A DNA stretch of 35,661 bases. Origin: Sphingobacteriaceae bacterium. GTDB lineage: Bacteria; Bacteroidota; Bacteroidia; B-17B0; Aurantibacillaceae. Made by a program: the position numbers and the translations under genes. The notes beneath the pieces are model-generated. The model searched no databases, was not told the DNA's origin, and saw only the letters and a program-made list of their open reading frames with translations. Location: NCBI GenBank assembly GCA_023251725.1, contig JAHEYG010000021.1, positions 1-35,661 of the forward strand, read 5' to 3'. Below are positions 7,957 to 14,475 of this stretch, piece by piece; the stretch's first letter is position 1, and the number at the start of each line of letters is the position of its first letter.

Positions 7957-10071
7957 ATGAAAACAATTTACTTCGACCATAAACACATATATGTGAAAGG
8001 GCCATTTTTAAAAAAAATTAAATCAGCATTATCTTTTATTCTGCCCTTTATTTTTTTTCAATTTCCATTAATTTCCCAAACCGACAGTACGTGTGGAATA
8101 ATAAAGGTTATTTTGAAAGATAAGAATTCGAACGAGGCCATTCCATTTGCTAACGTTGTTGTTTACGATTTCAAAAATATTCAGAAGGCTGTTGCCACAA
8201 CCAACATGGATGGTGAAGCAATTATAAAAAATATAGCTCCCGGAAAATATAACGTGAAGGGAGTTTATGTTGGCTATAAAGCAGCAATGACTAATAATGT
8301 TCAGGTGAAGGCAGGCAAAACAACTTATTTAAATATGCAATTGTCGAATGGAGAATGTTTATCGTTGCAGGAGGTTGAAGTTGTTACCTATGCACAACCT
8401 TTGATTGATTCGGATACAAAATCCGGCGCGACCATAACAAGAGAAGATTATCAATTCATGTCCACCAAGAATATCAATTCAGTTGCAGCAACTTCGCAAG
8501 GTGTTTTTTCTAAAAATAATAATATAAGAGGAGGCAGATCTAATTCGCTAAATTATTCTACCATAAGTGTAAACACATATAACTCGCCGCCATTAGATCA
8601 AAAAACTAATGAAGAAACATTAATAAAAGCAGGAGTTCTAACTGTCGGCGAAATTAACGACTTTACTAAATGGGATATTTGGAAAGAATACAGTGAACCT
8701 CAACTTTCTCAATATAGTAAAGTGTGGGAACTTACCCCCGGTGAGCGATATGTTTTACAAGCTATCAACGAAAATAACAGAGCTATAATTGACGCGGAGG
8801 TTAGCCTCATTGATTCAAATGAAGAAATAATCTGGAAAGCAAGAACCGACAATACCGGAAAAGCCGAACTGTGGAATACATTTTATGGTGAAGCGAAAAA
8901 AGCTTCCGCTATAATAATTAATTATAAAAGTAAATCATACAGAAAAGAAAATATAAGGCAATATAAAAACGGAATAAACTTTATCACTATCAATGAGCTT
9001 TGCGAAGCGTTAAATAATTTAGATATTCTTTTTATGGTAGACGCTACCGGGTCGATGAGCGATGAAATAAATTATTTAAAAGCAGAGCTTAAAAATATTT
9101 TAGAAACTGTAAGCAGCGAAAACAAAGGGCTTCAATTGAATACTGCGAGTTTATTTTACCGTTGTGTTGGAAATTCTTATACTACAAAAGTTTCTGAATT
9201 TACTCGCGATATAAGTAAAACAGTAAAATTTATTGAAGAACAAGATGCGAGTGAAGGGGGGCTTGAATCAGTTGAGATTGCTTTAGAAGAAGTTGTAACA
9301 AATTTTAGCTGGAGTAAAACCGGTGCAGCCCGACTTTTATTTATTGTAATGGACGAACCGCCGGGGAATGATCTTGAAAAATTAAACAAGCTTCATAAAT
9401 CCATTCGATTAGCAGCAGAAAAAGGAATCCGGATTATTCCATTAATTGCTAGCGGTGGAACCGAAACAGAATATGATCAAAAAAGTATGGAGTACTTAAT
9501 GCGTTGCATGGCATTAGCTACCAATGGAACTTATGCTTTTTTGACAGACCACAGCGGAGTTGGTTTAACACACGATAAACCAAAAACCAACGAATACACT
9601 GTTGAATATATGAATAAATTAATGTTACGCATCATAAAACAATTTTCAACATCTGCTTGTAACGATCCGGTTCAAGATTTTAAAAAAGATACTGTAATTA
9701 TAAAGGCAATCGATCATGTTATTTTGGATTCTGTAATATTGAAAAAAACAATTGCATCAAGAGAAAATGTTGTTAAAACAAAAAATGAGGAATCTGATCT
9801 ATCCAATTCAAAAACCGAAAAACAATTGTTGAGAAATTCACTTAAATATTTTCCAAATCCTTGTCGAGGAGAATTAACTATTGAAATTAGCGGTAAAAGG
9901 AGTGAAGTTTTTTTATCTGATATTAATGGTAAGATACTCGAAAGATATTCAGTTGAAGAAGGTACAAAACTTATTATACATCTTGAAAATTATCCTGCCG
10001 CGATTTACAATTTGAAATTTTACAACGGAGAAGAATGGCTTAGTGGTAAATTAATTAAAATTTCGGATTGA
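7957..10071 (+). CDS. Secreted T9SS protein: carboxypeptidase-regulatory-like, TonB-plug-like and von Willebrand A domains
   Basis: 704 residues. An N-terminal hydrophobic signal (~24-41, ending PLISQ) is preceded by a long basic leader. Residues ~48-130 form a CarboxypepD_reg-like beta-sandwich (NSNEAIPFANVVVYD, GKYNVKGVYVGYK). Residues ~135-200 read like the start of a SusC/TonB plug (LQEVEVVTYAQPLID, SGATITREDY, a RGGRS box), but no beta-barrel follows. A second carbohydrate-binding-like region follows at ~245-340. The vWA domain starts at ~353 with the MIDAS-type DATGSMSDEI and runs to ~570. A type A T9SS sorting domain closes the protein (YFPNPCRGELTIEI to the end). vWA domains bind proteins through a metal ion, so a surface adhesion or assembly role is plausible. 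The substrate is unknown. Confidence 0.82.
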   Translation: MKTIYFDHKHIYVKGPFLKKIKSALSFILPFIFFQFPLISQTDSTCGIIKVILKDKNSNEAIPFANVVVYDFKNIQKAVATTNMDGEAIIKNIAPGKYNVKGVYVGYKAAMTNNVQVKAGKTTYLNMQLSNGECLSLQEVEVVTYAQPLIDSDTKSGATITREDYQFMSTKNINSVAATSQGVFSKNNNIRGGRSNSLNYSTISVNTYNSPPLDQKTNEETLIKAGVLTVGEINDFTKWDIWKEYSEPQLSQYSKVWELTPGERYVLQAINENNRAIIDAEVSLIDSNEEIIWKARTDNTGKAELWNTFYGEAKKASAIIINYKSKSYRKENIRQYKNGINFITINELCEALNNLDILFMVDATGSMSDEINYLKAELKNILETVSSENKGLQLNTASLFYRCVGNSYTTKVSEFTRDISKTVKFIEEQDASEGGLESVEIALEEVVTNFSWSKTGAARLLFIVMDEPPGNDLEKLNKLHKSIRLAAEKGIRIIPLIASGGTETEYDQKSMEYLMRCMALATNGTYAFLTDHSGVGLTHDKPKTNEYTVEYMNKLMLRIIKQFSTSACNDPVQDFKKDTVIIKAIDHVILDSVILKKTIASRENVVKTKNEESDLSNSKTEKQLLRNSLKYFPNPCRGELTIEISGKRSEVFLSDINGKILERYSVEEGTKLIIHLENYPAAIYNLKFYNGEEWLSGKLIKISD

Positions 10072-10147
10072 AAAGAAGATCTCACAAAAACCTATAATTG
10101 AAATATTCCGATCTTTGAATAGTTATGTTTTAATGATTTGAAAAAGC

Positions 10148-10183
10148 AAAACCCCCGAAAGCCTCACTATTCGGGGGTTTTTA
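10148..10183. terminator. Bidirectional hairpin terminator
   Basis: AAACCCCCGAA and TTCGGGGGTTT form a perfect stem around GCCTCACTA, with A and T runs outside, 77 bp after the vWA gene. The stem is nearly identical to the terminator of tRNA-fMet at 12823-12856 (loop GCCTTGCTA there), which supports shared origin of the two flanks of the AbiE islet. Confidence 0.85.
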
Positions 10184-10224
10184 TTTTAGAATTGTTGGTA
10201 ATTTGGACAACATGGTTGTTTGAC

Positions 10225-10330
10225 GTTAAACCAAACAAGAAATGGTAAAAAAAGAGAGCAAATTTTCAATGTTTAATCTATGTTTAATCCAAGAGTAAAA
10301 TTTCAGAAATTCTTAAAAACAAAAAACCCC
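10225..10330. repeat. Left copy of ~106-bp direct repeat flanking the AbiE islet
   Basis: Matches 12725-12830. From 10251 the two copies are collinear at exactly 2500 bp offset, with only four mismatches in 80 bases. The first ~26 bases also align, with small A-tract indels. Each copy sits on the 3' side of an initiator-tRNA sequence (broken here, intact on the right). Confidence 0.88.
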
Positions 10331-10346
10331 AACATTTCTGTTGAGG
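10321..10346 (-). terminator. Terminator after the broken tRNA-fMet
   Basis: On the minus strand CCTCAACA and TGTTGGGG pair around GAAA, followed by a T run. It begins four bases after the CCA of the tRNA-fMet fragment. It occupies the place held by a different hairpin in the right-hand copy. Confidence 0.75.
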
Positions 10347-10350
10347 CTGT

Positions 10351-10410
10351 TGGTAGCGGGAGGAAGATTCGAACTTCCGCCCTTCCCGTAGGGAAGGGTA
10401 TGAGCCCACT
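10351..10410 (-). pseudogene. Broken initiator tRNA (tRNA-fMet 3' half)
   Basis: The first 29 plus-strand bases (10351-10379: CCA, discriminator, 3' acceptor strand, T-arm) are identical to the intact tRNA-fMet at 12861-12889. Then the variable region is replaced by a CCCTTCCC/GGGAAGGG hairpin. The anticodon neighbourhood GGGCTCATA is still recognisable, and the D-arm and 5' acceptor strand are missing, replaced by an AT-rich sequence. It cannot fold as a tRNA. Confidence 0.8.
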
Positions 10411-10455
10411 CTGTTTTTTAAGCAATAAAAAATACACTTTCAATTTTTTTAAAAT

Positions 10456-10480
10456 AAAAAACCCAGACAATTGTCTGAGT
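10456..10480 (-). terminator. Terminator after the Pro-type tRNA-like sequence
   Basis: The palindrome CAGACAATTGTCTG, extended by G-C and G-T pairs, is followed on the minus strand by a T-rich run. It lies immediately downstream of the tRNA-like sequence at 10489-10561. Confidence 0.65.
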
Positions 10481-10488
10481 TCCTTCGG

Positions 10489-10561
10489 TAGGGAGAACAG
10501 GATTCGAACCTGCAACCAAATGCTCCCAAAGCATTCATTCTACCAATTGAAATACCTCCCT
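10489..10561 (-). tRNA. tRNA-Pro(TGG)-like sequence, possibly decaying
   Basis: 73 nt fold into a cloverleaf. Acceptor AGGGAGG/TCTCCCT has one G-T pair at its base. The D-arm stem is weak (TTTC/GAAT, three pairs) around AATTGGTA. Anticodon arm AATGC-TTTGGGA-GCATT reads anticodon TGG. T-arm is GCAGG-TTCGAAT-CCTGT. The 3' end reads CCG rather than CCA, and I find no TAnnTTTG promoter just upstream. The weak D-stem, atypical 5' end for tRNA-Pro and location between two tRNA fragments leave open that it is a pseudogene or has changed identity. Confidence 0.55.
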
Positions 10562-10571
10562 ATATTTTTTT

Positions 10572-10600
10572 TGACGACCTGTGAGGACTCGAACCGCTTC
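10572..10600 (-). pseudogene. tRNA 3'-end fragment
   Basis: On the minus strand AGCGGTTCGAGTCC followed by TCACAGGTCGTCA looks like a T-loop (TTCGAGT) plus an acceptor strand. The T-stem is mismatched (AGCGG/CCTCA) and no anticodon or D-arm precedes it. Interpreted as a decayed tRNA; identity not assignable. Confidence 0.45.
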
Positions 10601-10620
10601 ATTTGATTTTTCTTTAAAAT

Positions 10621-10643
10621 AAAAAACCCCGGCTTTGCCAGGG
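10621..10643 (-). terminator. Terminator of the small RNA/small ORF unit
   Basis: On the minus strand CCCTGGC and GCCGGGG pair around AAA, followed by six T. It ends the transcription unit that starts near 10791. Confidence 0.8.
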
Positions 10644-10793
10644 TTATGTTATTAATTCTAATATCTAAATTAATCATCTAACATAACCCTTGAGGGCAGT
10701 ATCTTCCACTAGAGGGGAAAACCCCGCCTGGCGTATACTCATCTTATATGTTAAACAATTTTTCATTTTTATTTTTTGTTTTATTAATAATTC
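10621..10793 (-). ncRNA. Candidate structured small RNA, possibly encoding a 22-30 aa peptide
   Basis: A strong promoter (TTG-N19-TACATTTG) and a terminator delimit a transcript of ~170 nt. Inside it, an exact 11-bp inverted repeat (10641-10651 with 10679-10689, GGGTTATGTTA) closes a long AT-rich hairpin, and GCCAGG (10636-10641) can pair with CCTGGC (10727-10732). A GGGG-TTTT-CCCC hairpin lies at ~10716-10727. A short frame starts at ATG 10766 (30 codons) or ATG 10742 (22 codons) and ends at 10674; its last part reads GFSPLVEDTALKGYVR. Neither the RNA nor the peptide is one I can name. Structure and coding are alternative explanations. Confidence 0.5.
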
Positions 10794-10797
10794 AAAG

Positions 10798-10827
10798 CAA
10801 ATGTAATTAGTTTTACGCAAATAGCAA
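10798..10827 (-). promoter_or_regulatory. Promoter of the small RNA unit
   Basis: On the minus strand TTG (10827-10825), 19 nt, then TACATTTG (10805-10798) matches the Bacteroidota -33/-7 consensus exactly, with the same spacing as the tRNA-fMet promoter in this window. Confidence 0.75.
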
Positions 10828-10885
10828 GCCAAAGTTTTACAAAAAAGGACGAACACGTTTTTTTAGTTTGAAAAATATCATTAAA

Positions 10886-10922
10886 AAATAATACAATTTT
10901 CATTGGTAAAATTGTATTATTT
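10886..10922. other. Perfect 15-bp hairpin
   Basis: Arms 10886-10900 and 10908-10922 are exact complements around the loop CATTGGT. The stem is AT-rich (AAATAATACAATTTT), so it is either a weak bidirectional terminator or a protein-binding palindrome. It lies upstream of the small RNA promoter. Confidence 0.6.
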
Positions 10923-11188
10923 AAACACGGAAAATAATTTTTTAAAAAAATTTTTTAAAATGAGTGAATGGTGATTTTAATTTAGGGAGTTAAAGTAGTT
11001 CCGTAAAGTTCCCAATTCTATTTCAAACAAAGAGTGAATATTCAAGATAATTTCTTATCAATCCTCATTTGTTGTATTTGGTGGACATAAAGTTGGATTA
11101 TAGAAATGCTGATTTGCTTTTACAAATGTTGCCGAAATCTTTAGTCACTAATAGACGATGAAGCATTGTAATATTTTATAATGCCGTA
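10923..11188. other. Intergenic, no gene recognised
   Basis: AT-rich, with an A/T-tract inverted repeat at ~10935-10960 (AATTTTTTAAAAAAATT). I find no supported frame, tRNA or terminator between here and the end of the AbiEii gene. Confidence 0.4.
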
Positions 11189-11968
11189 TCAGGATAATTT
11201 TACCTGAGCTATATATTTTTCAAAAAGTTCAACTTTTTTGGCATCTTTTGAATCAAACAAAAAAGGCTTTACATCGTTTGCCACCTGTTTCATGTTTAGT
11301 TTTTTGCAGCGTGCCAAAAGTTTTTCCTTTAACTGCTTTTCAGTTTTTATTCCCAGTTTTTGTTCGAGATACTTGTAATCTGGTAAGGTGTCTTTTAAAA
11401 GAAATATAATATCAAAAAAATCGCGACCCTTTGCTTGCTTTCGATTTATGCTCGCGTATATTTTTTGTGAAAGCAAAATTGGTTTTGGTGTTATAAGTAT
11501 TGTTGTAAAAACATCAAACTTATTTAAGATAAAAGTTTCGGGCTTAAATTTATAATTCTGCGGTTCCGCATCGAGCTGAATCAATATTTTTTCTTCTTTG
11601 TGTCCCGATAATCCTTCCTTAAAAAGTAATCCCGGAAATTTTATGTAACAATGAAATGTCCCTTTTGAAAGTTCCCGAAATTCCACATCGTATCCTTCGC
11701 GCTCTAAACCTTTTTTTATTTCTTTGGCGATTGCCAAAAAAGAACGCTCGGTTAATTTTAAGCAATCAAAATCCAAGTCTTCAGAAAAGCGGGTGTTGTT
11801 ATGCACAATGCGAAGACTTGTTCCGCCAAGGAAACAAAGTTTAGAGCCGTATTTACCTTCGAAAATCAGTTCCAGTATTTTATGCTGAAGATACTCGCGT
11901 AAAATAAAACGTTTATGCACTCTTAGTTTTTCGGGATATAATTTTTCTATTTCTTTTATGCTAAGCAT
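11189..11968 (-). CDS. AbiEii/AbiGii-type nucleotidyltransferase toxin
   Basis: 259 residues. Polymerase-beta-like nucleotidyltransferase: GGTSLR at 48-53, RFSEDLDFD at 60-68 giving the D64-x-D66 metal pair, a candidate third acid in QLDAEP (D133), and the family's KGRDFFDIIFLL at 180-191. AbiEii/MenA toxins transfer nucleotides to tRNA acceptor ends or other targets and are neutralised by AbiEi; AbiE systems give phage abortive infection. It overlaps the 3' end of the AbiEi-like gene by 8 bp, so the pair is translationally coupled with the antitoxin first. It lies between an intact and a broken tRNA-fMet, which fits acquisition as a small islet. Length and active-site motifs look intact. Confidence 0.9.
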   Translation of the reverse strand: MLSIKEIEKLYPEKLRVHKRFILREYLQHKILELIFEGKYGSKLCFLGGTSLRIVHNNTRFSEDLDFDCLKLTERSFLAIAKEIKKGLEREGYDVEFRELSKGTFHCYIKFPGLLFKEGLSGHKEEKILIQLDAEPQNYKFKPETFILNKFDVFTTILITPKPILLSQKIYASINRKQAKGRDFFDIIFLLKDTLPDYKYLEQKLGIKTEKQLKEKLLARCKKLNMKQVANDVKPFLFDSKDAKKVELFEKYIAQVKLS

Positions 11969-12578
11969 GTTTCATTATTTTGAGAAGTAAATTTATTGTT
12001 CGCTCGAGTGATTTATTATTATACTGAGAAAGATATTGATTTAAAGTTTTTTTACTAATCAGTTTTTTAAATGTGTCTTTATTTAATCGCAAAGCTTTTA
12101 CTGATTCCTCAGAATTAATTTGCGAGTTAATATATAAAAAATCAATCAGTGCTTTTGACGGCTCGGCAATTTTTGCTTGCTTATTTCCGGTTGACAAAAG
12201 ACAATAACCAAACATTAACGCCGGTTTTAATTTATGATAAGTAAACTCTCCCTTTAAAGTTTTAAAATGTTTTGTTTTTAAAGTGGTGGCTGATGTAATT
12301 GTATAAACGCCCTCTGGAATTAGTCCATAGTAGGCTAAAGCACTTTCAAATGAAATGTATGAAGGCGAATAAATTTTATTGGCAACAAAAAACAAGTCAT
12401 CTTCATTTAGTGTCGGTTCCGAAAAACAATACCATCGGTTAATTATTTTTTGCAGATATCCTTGATTTTGCCAGTATACCAGTTGTTTTCTGTCAAAACC
12501 GGGCTCAGCCTTTAACAAATCGTTAATTGAAAATATGGGCAATGCCATAAATGTTTTATGAAAAGACTGGTATTTCAT
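11961..12578 (-). CDS. AbiEi-type antitoxin / transcriptional repressor
   Basis: 205 residues. An N-terminal winged helix (~15-55: FSINDLLKAE, RKQLVYWQNQGYLQKIINRWY) is followed by the AbiEi core ISFESALAYYGLIPEGVYTI (76-95) and a GEFTYHKL strand (110-117). The C-terminal part is helical. AbiEi proteins repress their own operon through the winged helix and neutralise the toxin through the C-terminal domain. The stop TAG is embedded in the start region of the toxin gene (8-bp overlap). ATG start at 12578. The spacer upstream holds the right copy of the 106-bp repeat and the tRNA-fMet terminator. Confidence 0.85.
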   Translation of the reverse strand: MKYQSFHKTFMALPIFSINDLLKAEPGFDRKQLVYWQNQGYLQKIINRWYCFSEPTLNEDDLFFVANKIYSPSYISFESALAYYGLIPEGVYTITSATTLKTKHFKTLKGEFTYHKLKPALMFGYCLLSTGNKQAKIAEPSKALIDFLYINSQINSEESVKALRLNKDTFKKLISKKTLNQYLSQYNNKSLERTINLLLKIMKHA

Positions 12579-12724
12579 TCAGTTCCTTTTTTTACCAAAT
12601 ATAGTAATTTTTGGAATTATAACAAAATGCGCCATCATTATAGGTTGGGAACTTATTCCATTCTTGGTAAAAATATTTGCCTTAATTTTGGCAAATAAAG
12701 CGAACAGAAAAATGTTTAAACCAT

Positions 12725-12830
12725 GTTTAAACCAAACAAAAAAAGGTAAAAAAGAGATCAAATTTTCAATGTTTAATCTATGTTTAATCCAAGGGTAGAA
12801 TTTCAGAAATTCTTAAAAACGAAAAACCCC
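12725..12830. repeat. Right copy of ~106-bp direct repeat flanking the AbiE islet
   Basis: Counterpart of 10225-10330. It contains the short repeated words GTTTAATC twice and ends inside the terminator of the intact tRNA-fMet. Confidence 0.88.
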
Positions 12831-12856
12831 CGAAAGCCTTGCTATTCGGGGGTTTT
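12823..12856 (-). terminator. tRNA-fMet terminator
   Basis: Hairpin CCCCCGAA / TTCGGGGG with an A run on the left (T run in the minus-strand transcript), beginning four bases after the CCA end of tRNA-fMet. Nearly identical to the hairpin at 10148-10183. Confidence 0.85.
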
Positions 12857-12860
12857 GAGT

Positions 12861-12935
<75 letters not shown>

Positions 12936-12943
12936 CTATATTT

Positions 12944-13912
12944 TTGGGTAAAATTAATCTTTTTCACGGGGGCAAAGATATATTTCCTTCCTTTGTAAAC
13001 AAAATATATTTTATCAACATCAGTACAACACCACATAAATCGGGCTTTGTTAATATAATAGGCTGTCCAAACGTAGGCAAATCTACTCTTATGAACGCTC
13101 TTGTGGGCGAAAGGCTAAGTATAATCACTTCCAAAGCGCAAACTACTCGTCACCGCATTATGGGCATCGTTAATACCGAAAATTATCAGGTTGTTTTTTC
13201 GGATACACCGGGCATTTTAAAACCGCATTATAAATTGCAGGAAAAAATGATGCAGTTTGTTATTTCTGCACTAAACGACGCAGATGTTTTTTTATTCATT
13301 ACCGATATTTACGAAGACATACAACTCGAAGAAGAATATTTAGAAAAATTAAAAAACACAAAAACACCGCTCCTGCTTCTTATCAATAAAATTGATTTAA
13401 CTACCGAAGAAAAACTCGCGCAAAAGGCCGAAGAGTGGCGCGCAAAACTTCCCAACGCCGAAATTTTAGCAATATCAGCTCTGCAAAAATTTAATCTCGA
13501 TTTGGTAATGAAAAAAATAATTTCATTGCTTCCTCCCGCCGAACCATTTTACGATAAAGATGCCATCACCGATAAACCCGAACGCTTTTTTGTAAGCGAA
13601 ATAATTCGCGAAAAAATTTTATTGAATTACAATAAAGAAATCCCCTACAGCGTCGAAATTTTGGTGAACTCTTTTAAAGAAGAAGAAAAAATTATTCGCA
13701 TACAAGCCGATATTTTAGTTGAACGCGATAGTCAGAAAGGAATTATCATTGGTAACAAAGGACTCGCCCTAAAAAAAGTAGGCGTTGAAGCACGAAAAGA
13801 ACTCGAAAGTTTTTTTGGGAAACAAATTTACATTGAACTGTTTGTGAAAGTTGATAAAAACTGGCGCAGCAACGACAACCGTCTAAAAAATTTCGGTTAC
13901 GACCATAATTAA
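12944..13912 (+). CDS. era: GTPase Era
   Basis: Ribosome-assembly GTPase that binds the 3' end of 16S rRNA. G1 GCPNVGKS, G2 region TSKAQTTRH, G3 DTPG, G4 NKID and G5 SAL are all present, followed by the C-terminal KH domain with its GxxG loop (IIIGNKGLALKKVG). The start is uncertain. TTG at 12944 is the only standard in-frame start and would give 322 residues, but its first 25 codons have no family counterpart and overlap the tRNA-fMet promoter. Homologues begin just before HKSGFVNIIG, which here corresponds to an ATC codon at 13019 (297 residues, the usual Era length). A TAnnTTTG-like box (TATATTTT, 13005-13012) lies only 6 bp before that ATC. No ATG or GTG exists in the region. Confidence 0.95.
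   Translation: MGKINLFHGGKDIFPSFVNKIYFINISTTPHKSGFVNIIGCPNVGKSTLMNALVGERLSIITSKAQTTRHRIMGIVNTENYQVVFSDTPGILKPHYKLQEKMMQFVISALNDADVFLFITDIYEDIQLEEEYLEKLKNTKTPLLLLINKIDLTTEEKLAQKAEEWRAKLPNAEILAISALQKFNLDLVMKKIISLLPPAEPFYDKDAITDKPERFFVSEIIREKILLNYNKEIPYSVEILVNSFKEEEKIIRIQADILVERDSQKGIIIGNKGLALKKVGVEARKELESFFGKQIYIELFVKVDKNWRSNDNRLKNFGYDHN
12973..13003 (-). promoter_or_regulatory. tRNA-fMet promoter
   Basis: On the minus strand a TTG, 19 nt, then TATCTTTG (12980-12973) matches the Bacteroidota consensus perfectly. Predicted start is ~30 nt before the mature tRNA. It lies inside the region that the long form of era would translate. Confidence 0.8.
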
Positions 13913-13985
13913 TATTTCCTATTAATTTATATAACGCTGATTATCATTATTATATAAAATTTTATATCTTCGTAAATAAACAAAA

Positions 13986-14012
13986 TTGCTTACACATATT
14001 TGCTTATATTTG
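13986..14012 (+). promoter_or_regulatory. Promoter of the XRE-DUF6922/nucleotidyltransferase operon
   Basis: TTG (13986-13988), 16 nt, then TATATTTG (14005-14012). The ATG of the downstream gene begins five bases after the -7 box, so the mRNA would be leaderless or nearly so. Confidence 0.6.
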
Positions 14013-14016
14013 TTGT

Positions 14017-14475
14017 ATGAAAGATACTATTTCAATTATAAAGGGAGTACACCCCGGTATAATACTTGAGCGCGAATTGAAGTTGCGAAAAATTGGTAAA
14101 AGTCGTTTTGCTTTGTCGGTAAACGAATTTCCACAAACTCTAGTTGCTATAACAAAGGGCAAGAGAAATATGAATACAAGCCTAGCCTTAAAAATTGAAC
14201 ACACGCTTGGATTGGAAGAAGGTTACTTTATGATTTTGCAAGTGTATTATAATATTGAAAAAGAAAAAAAGAAAAAAAACACAAGACATCCTGATTTTTC
14301 TAAACTGAGACGCATTTTGTTTTGGGACACCGCCATCGAAAAAATTGATTGGGAAAAACAAAAAAATGCAGTTATAAAAAGAGTGTTTGAACGAGGAAAT
14401 GCAGCAGAAAAAAAGGAAATCATACTTTTTTACGGGCAAGAAATTGCTACTGCTACCAGAAAAAAGTATGAGTAA
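14017..14475 (+). CDS. HigA/VapI-like XRE antitoxin with C-terminal DUF6922 domain
   Basis: 152 residues. Residues ~11-72 are a HigA-type helix-turn-helix (GVHPGIILEREL, KSRFALSVNEFPQTL, ITKGKRNMNTSLALKIE). After a lysine-rich linker, residues ~92-143 form the DUF6922 segment (FSKLRRILFWDT, IEKIDWEKQKNAVIKRVFER, ILFYG). In Bacteroidota this combination commonly precedes an AbiEii-like nucleotidyltransferase, as here: the next gene's ATG lies inside its last codons (8-bp overlap). Probable antitoxin and autorepressor of the pair. The FWDT...IDW segment is likely the toxin-contacting part (inference). A -7 box five bases before the ATG suggests a leaderless transcript. Confidence 0.82.
   Translation: MKDTISIIKGVHPGIILERELKLRKIGKSRFALSVNEFPQTLVAITKGKRNMNTSLALKIEHTLGLEEGYFMILQVYYNIEKEKKKKNTRHPDFSKLRRILFWDTAIEKIDWEKQKNAVIKRVFERGNAAEKKEIILFYGQEIATATRKKYE

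Noticed and set aside
10280-10606. A 108-codon plus-strand frame (and a 70-codon minus-strand one) over the tRNA cluster
   Set aside because: The residues (e.g. RENRIRTCN) are the usual false translation of tRNA T-arms; the DNA is explained by tRNA-like sequences and terminators.
10935-10960. A/T-tract inverted repeat as a terminator
   Set aside because: Only A and T runs; low-complexity pairing with no GC stem and no gene ending nearby.
12579-12761. 60-codon minus-strand frame upstream of the AbiEi gene
   Set aside because: It lies over the right direct repeat and the promoter region, with no family resemblance.
14387-14467. N-terminal extension of the second nucleotidyltransferase
   Set aside because: It would be a shadow of the upstream antitoxin gene; ATG 14468 gives the normal start and the 8-bp overlap seen in the other pair.
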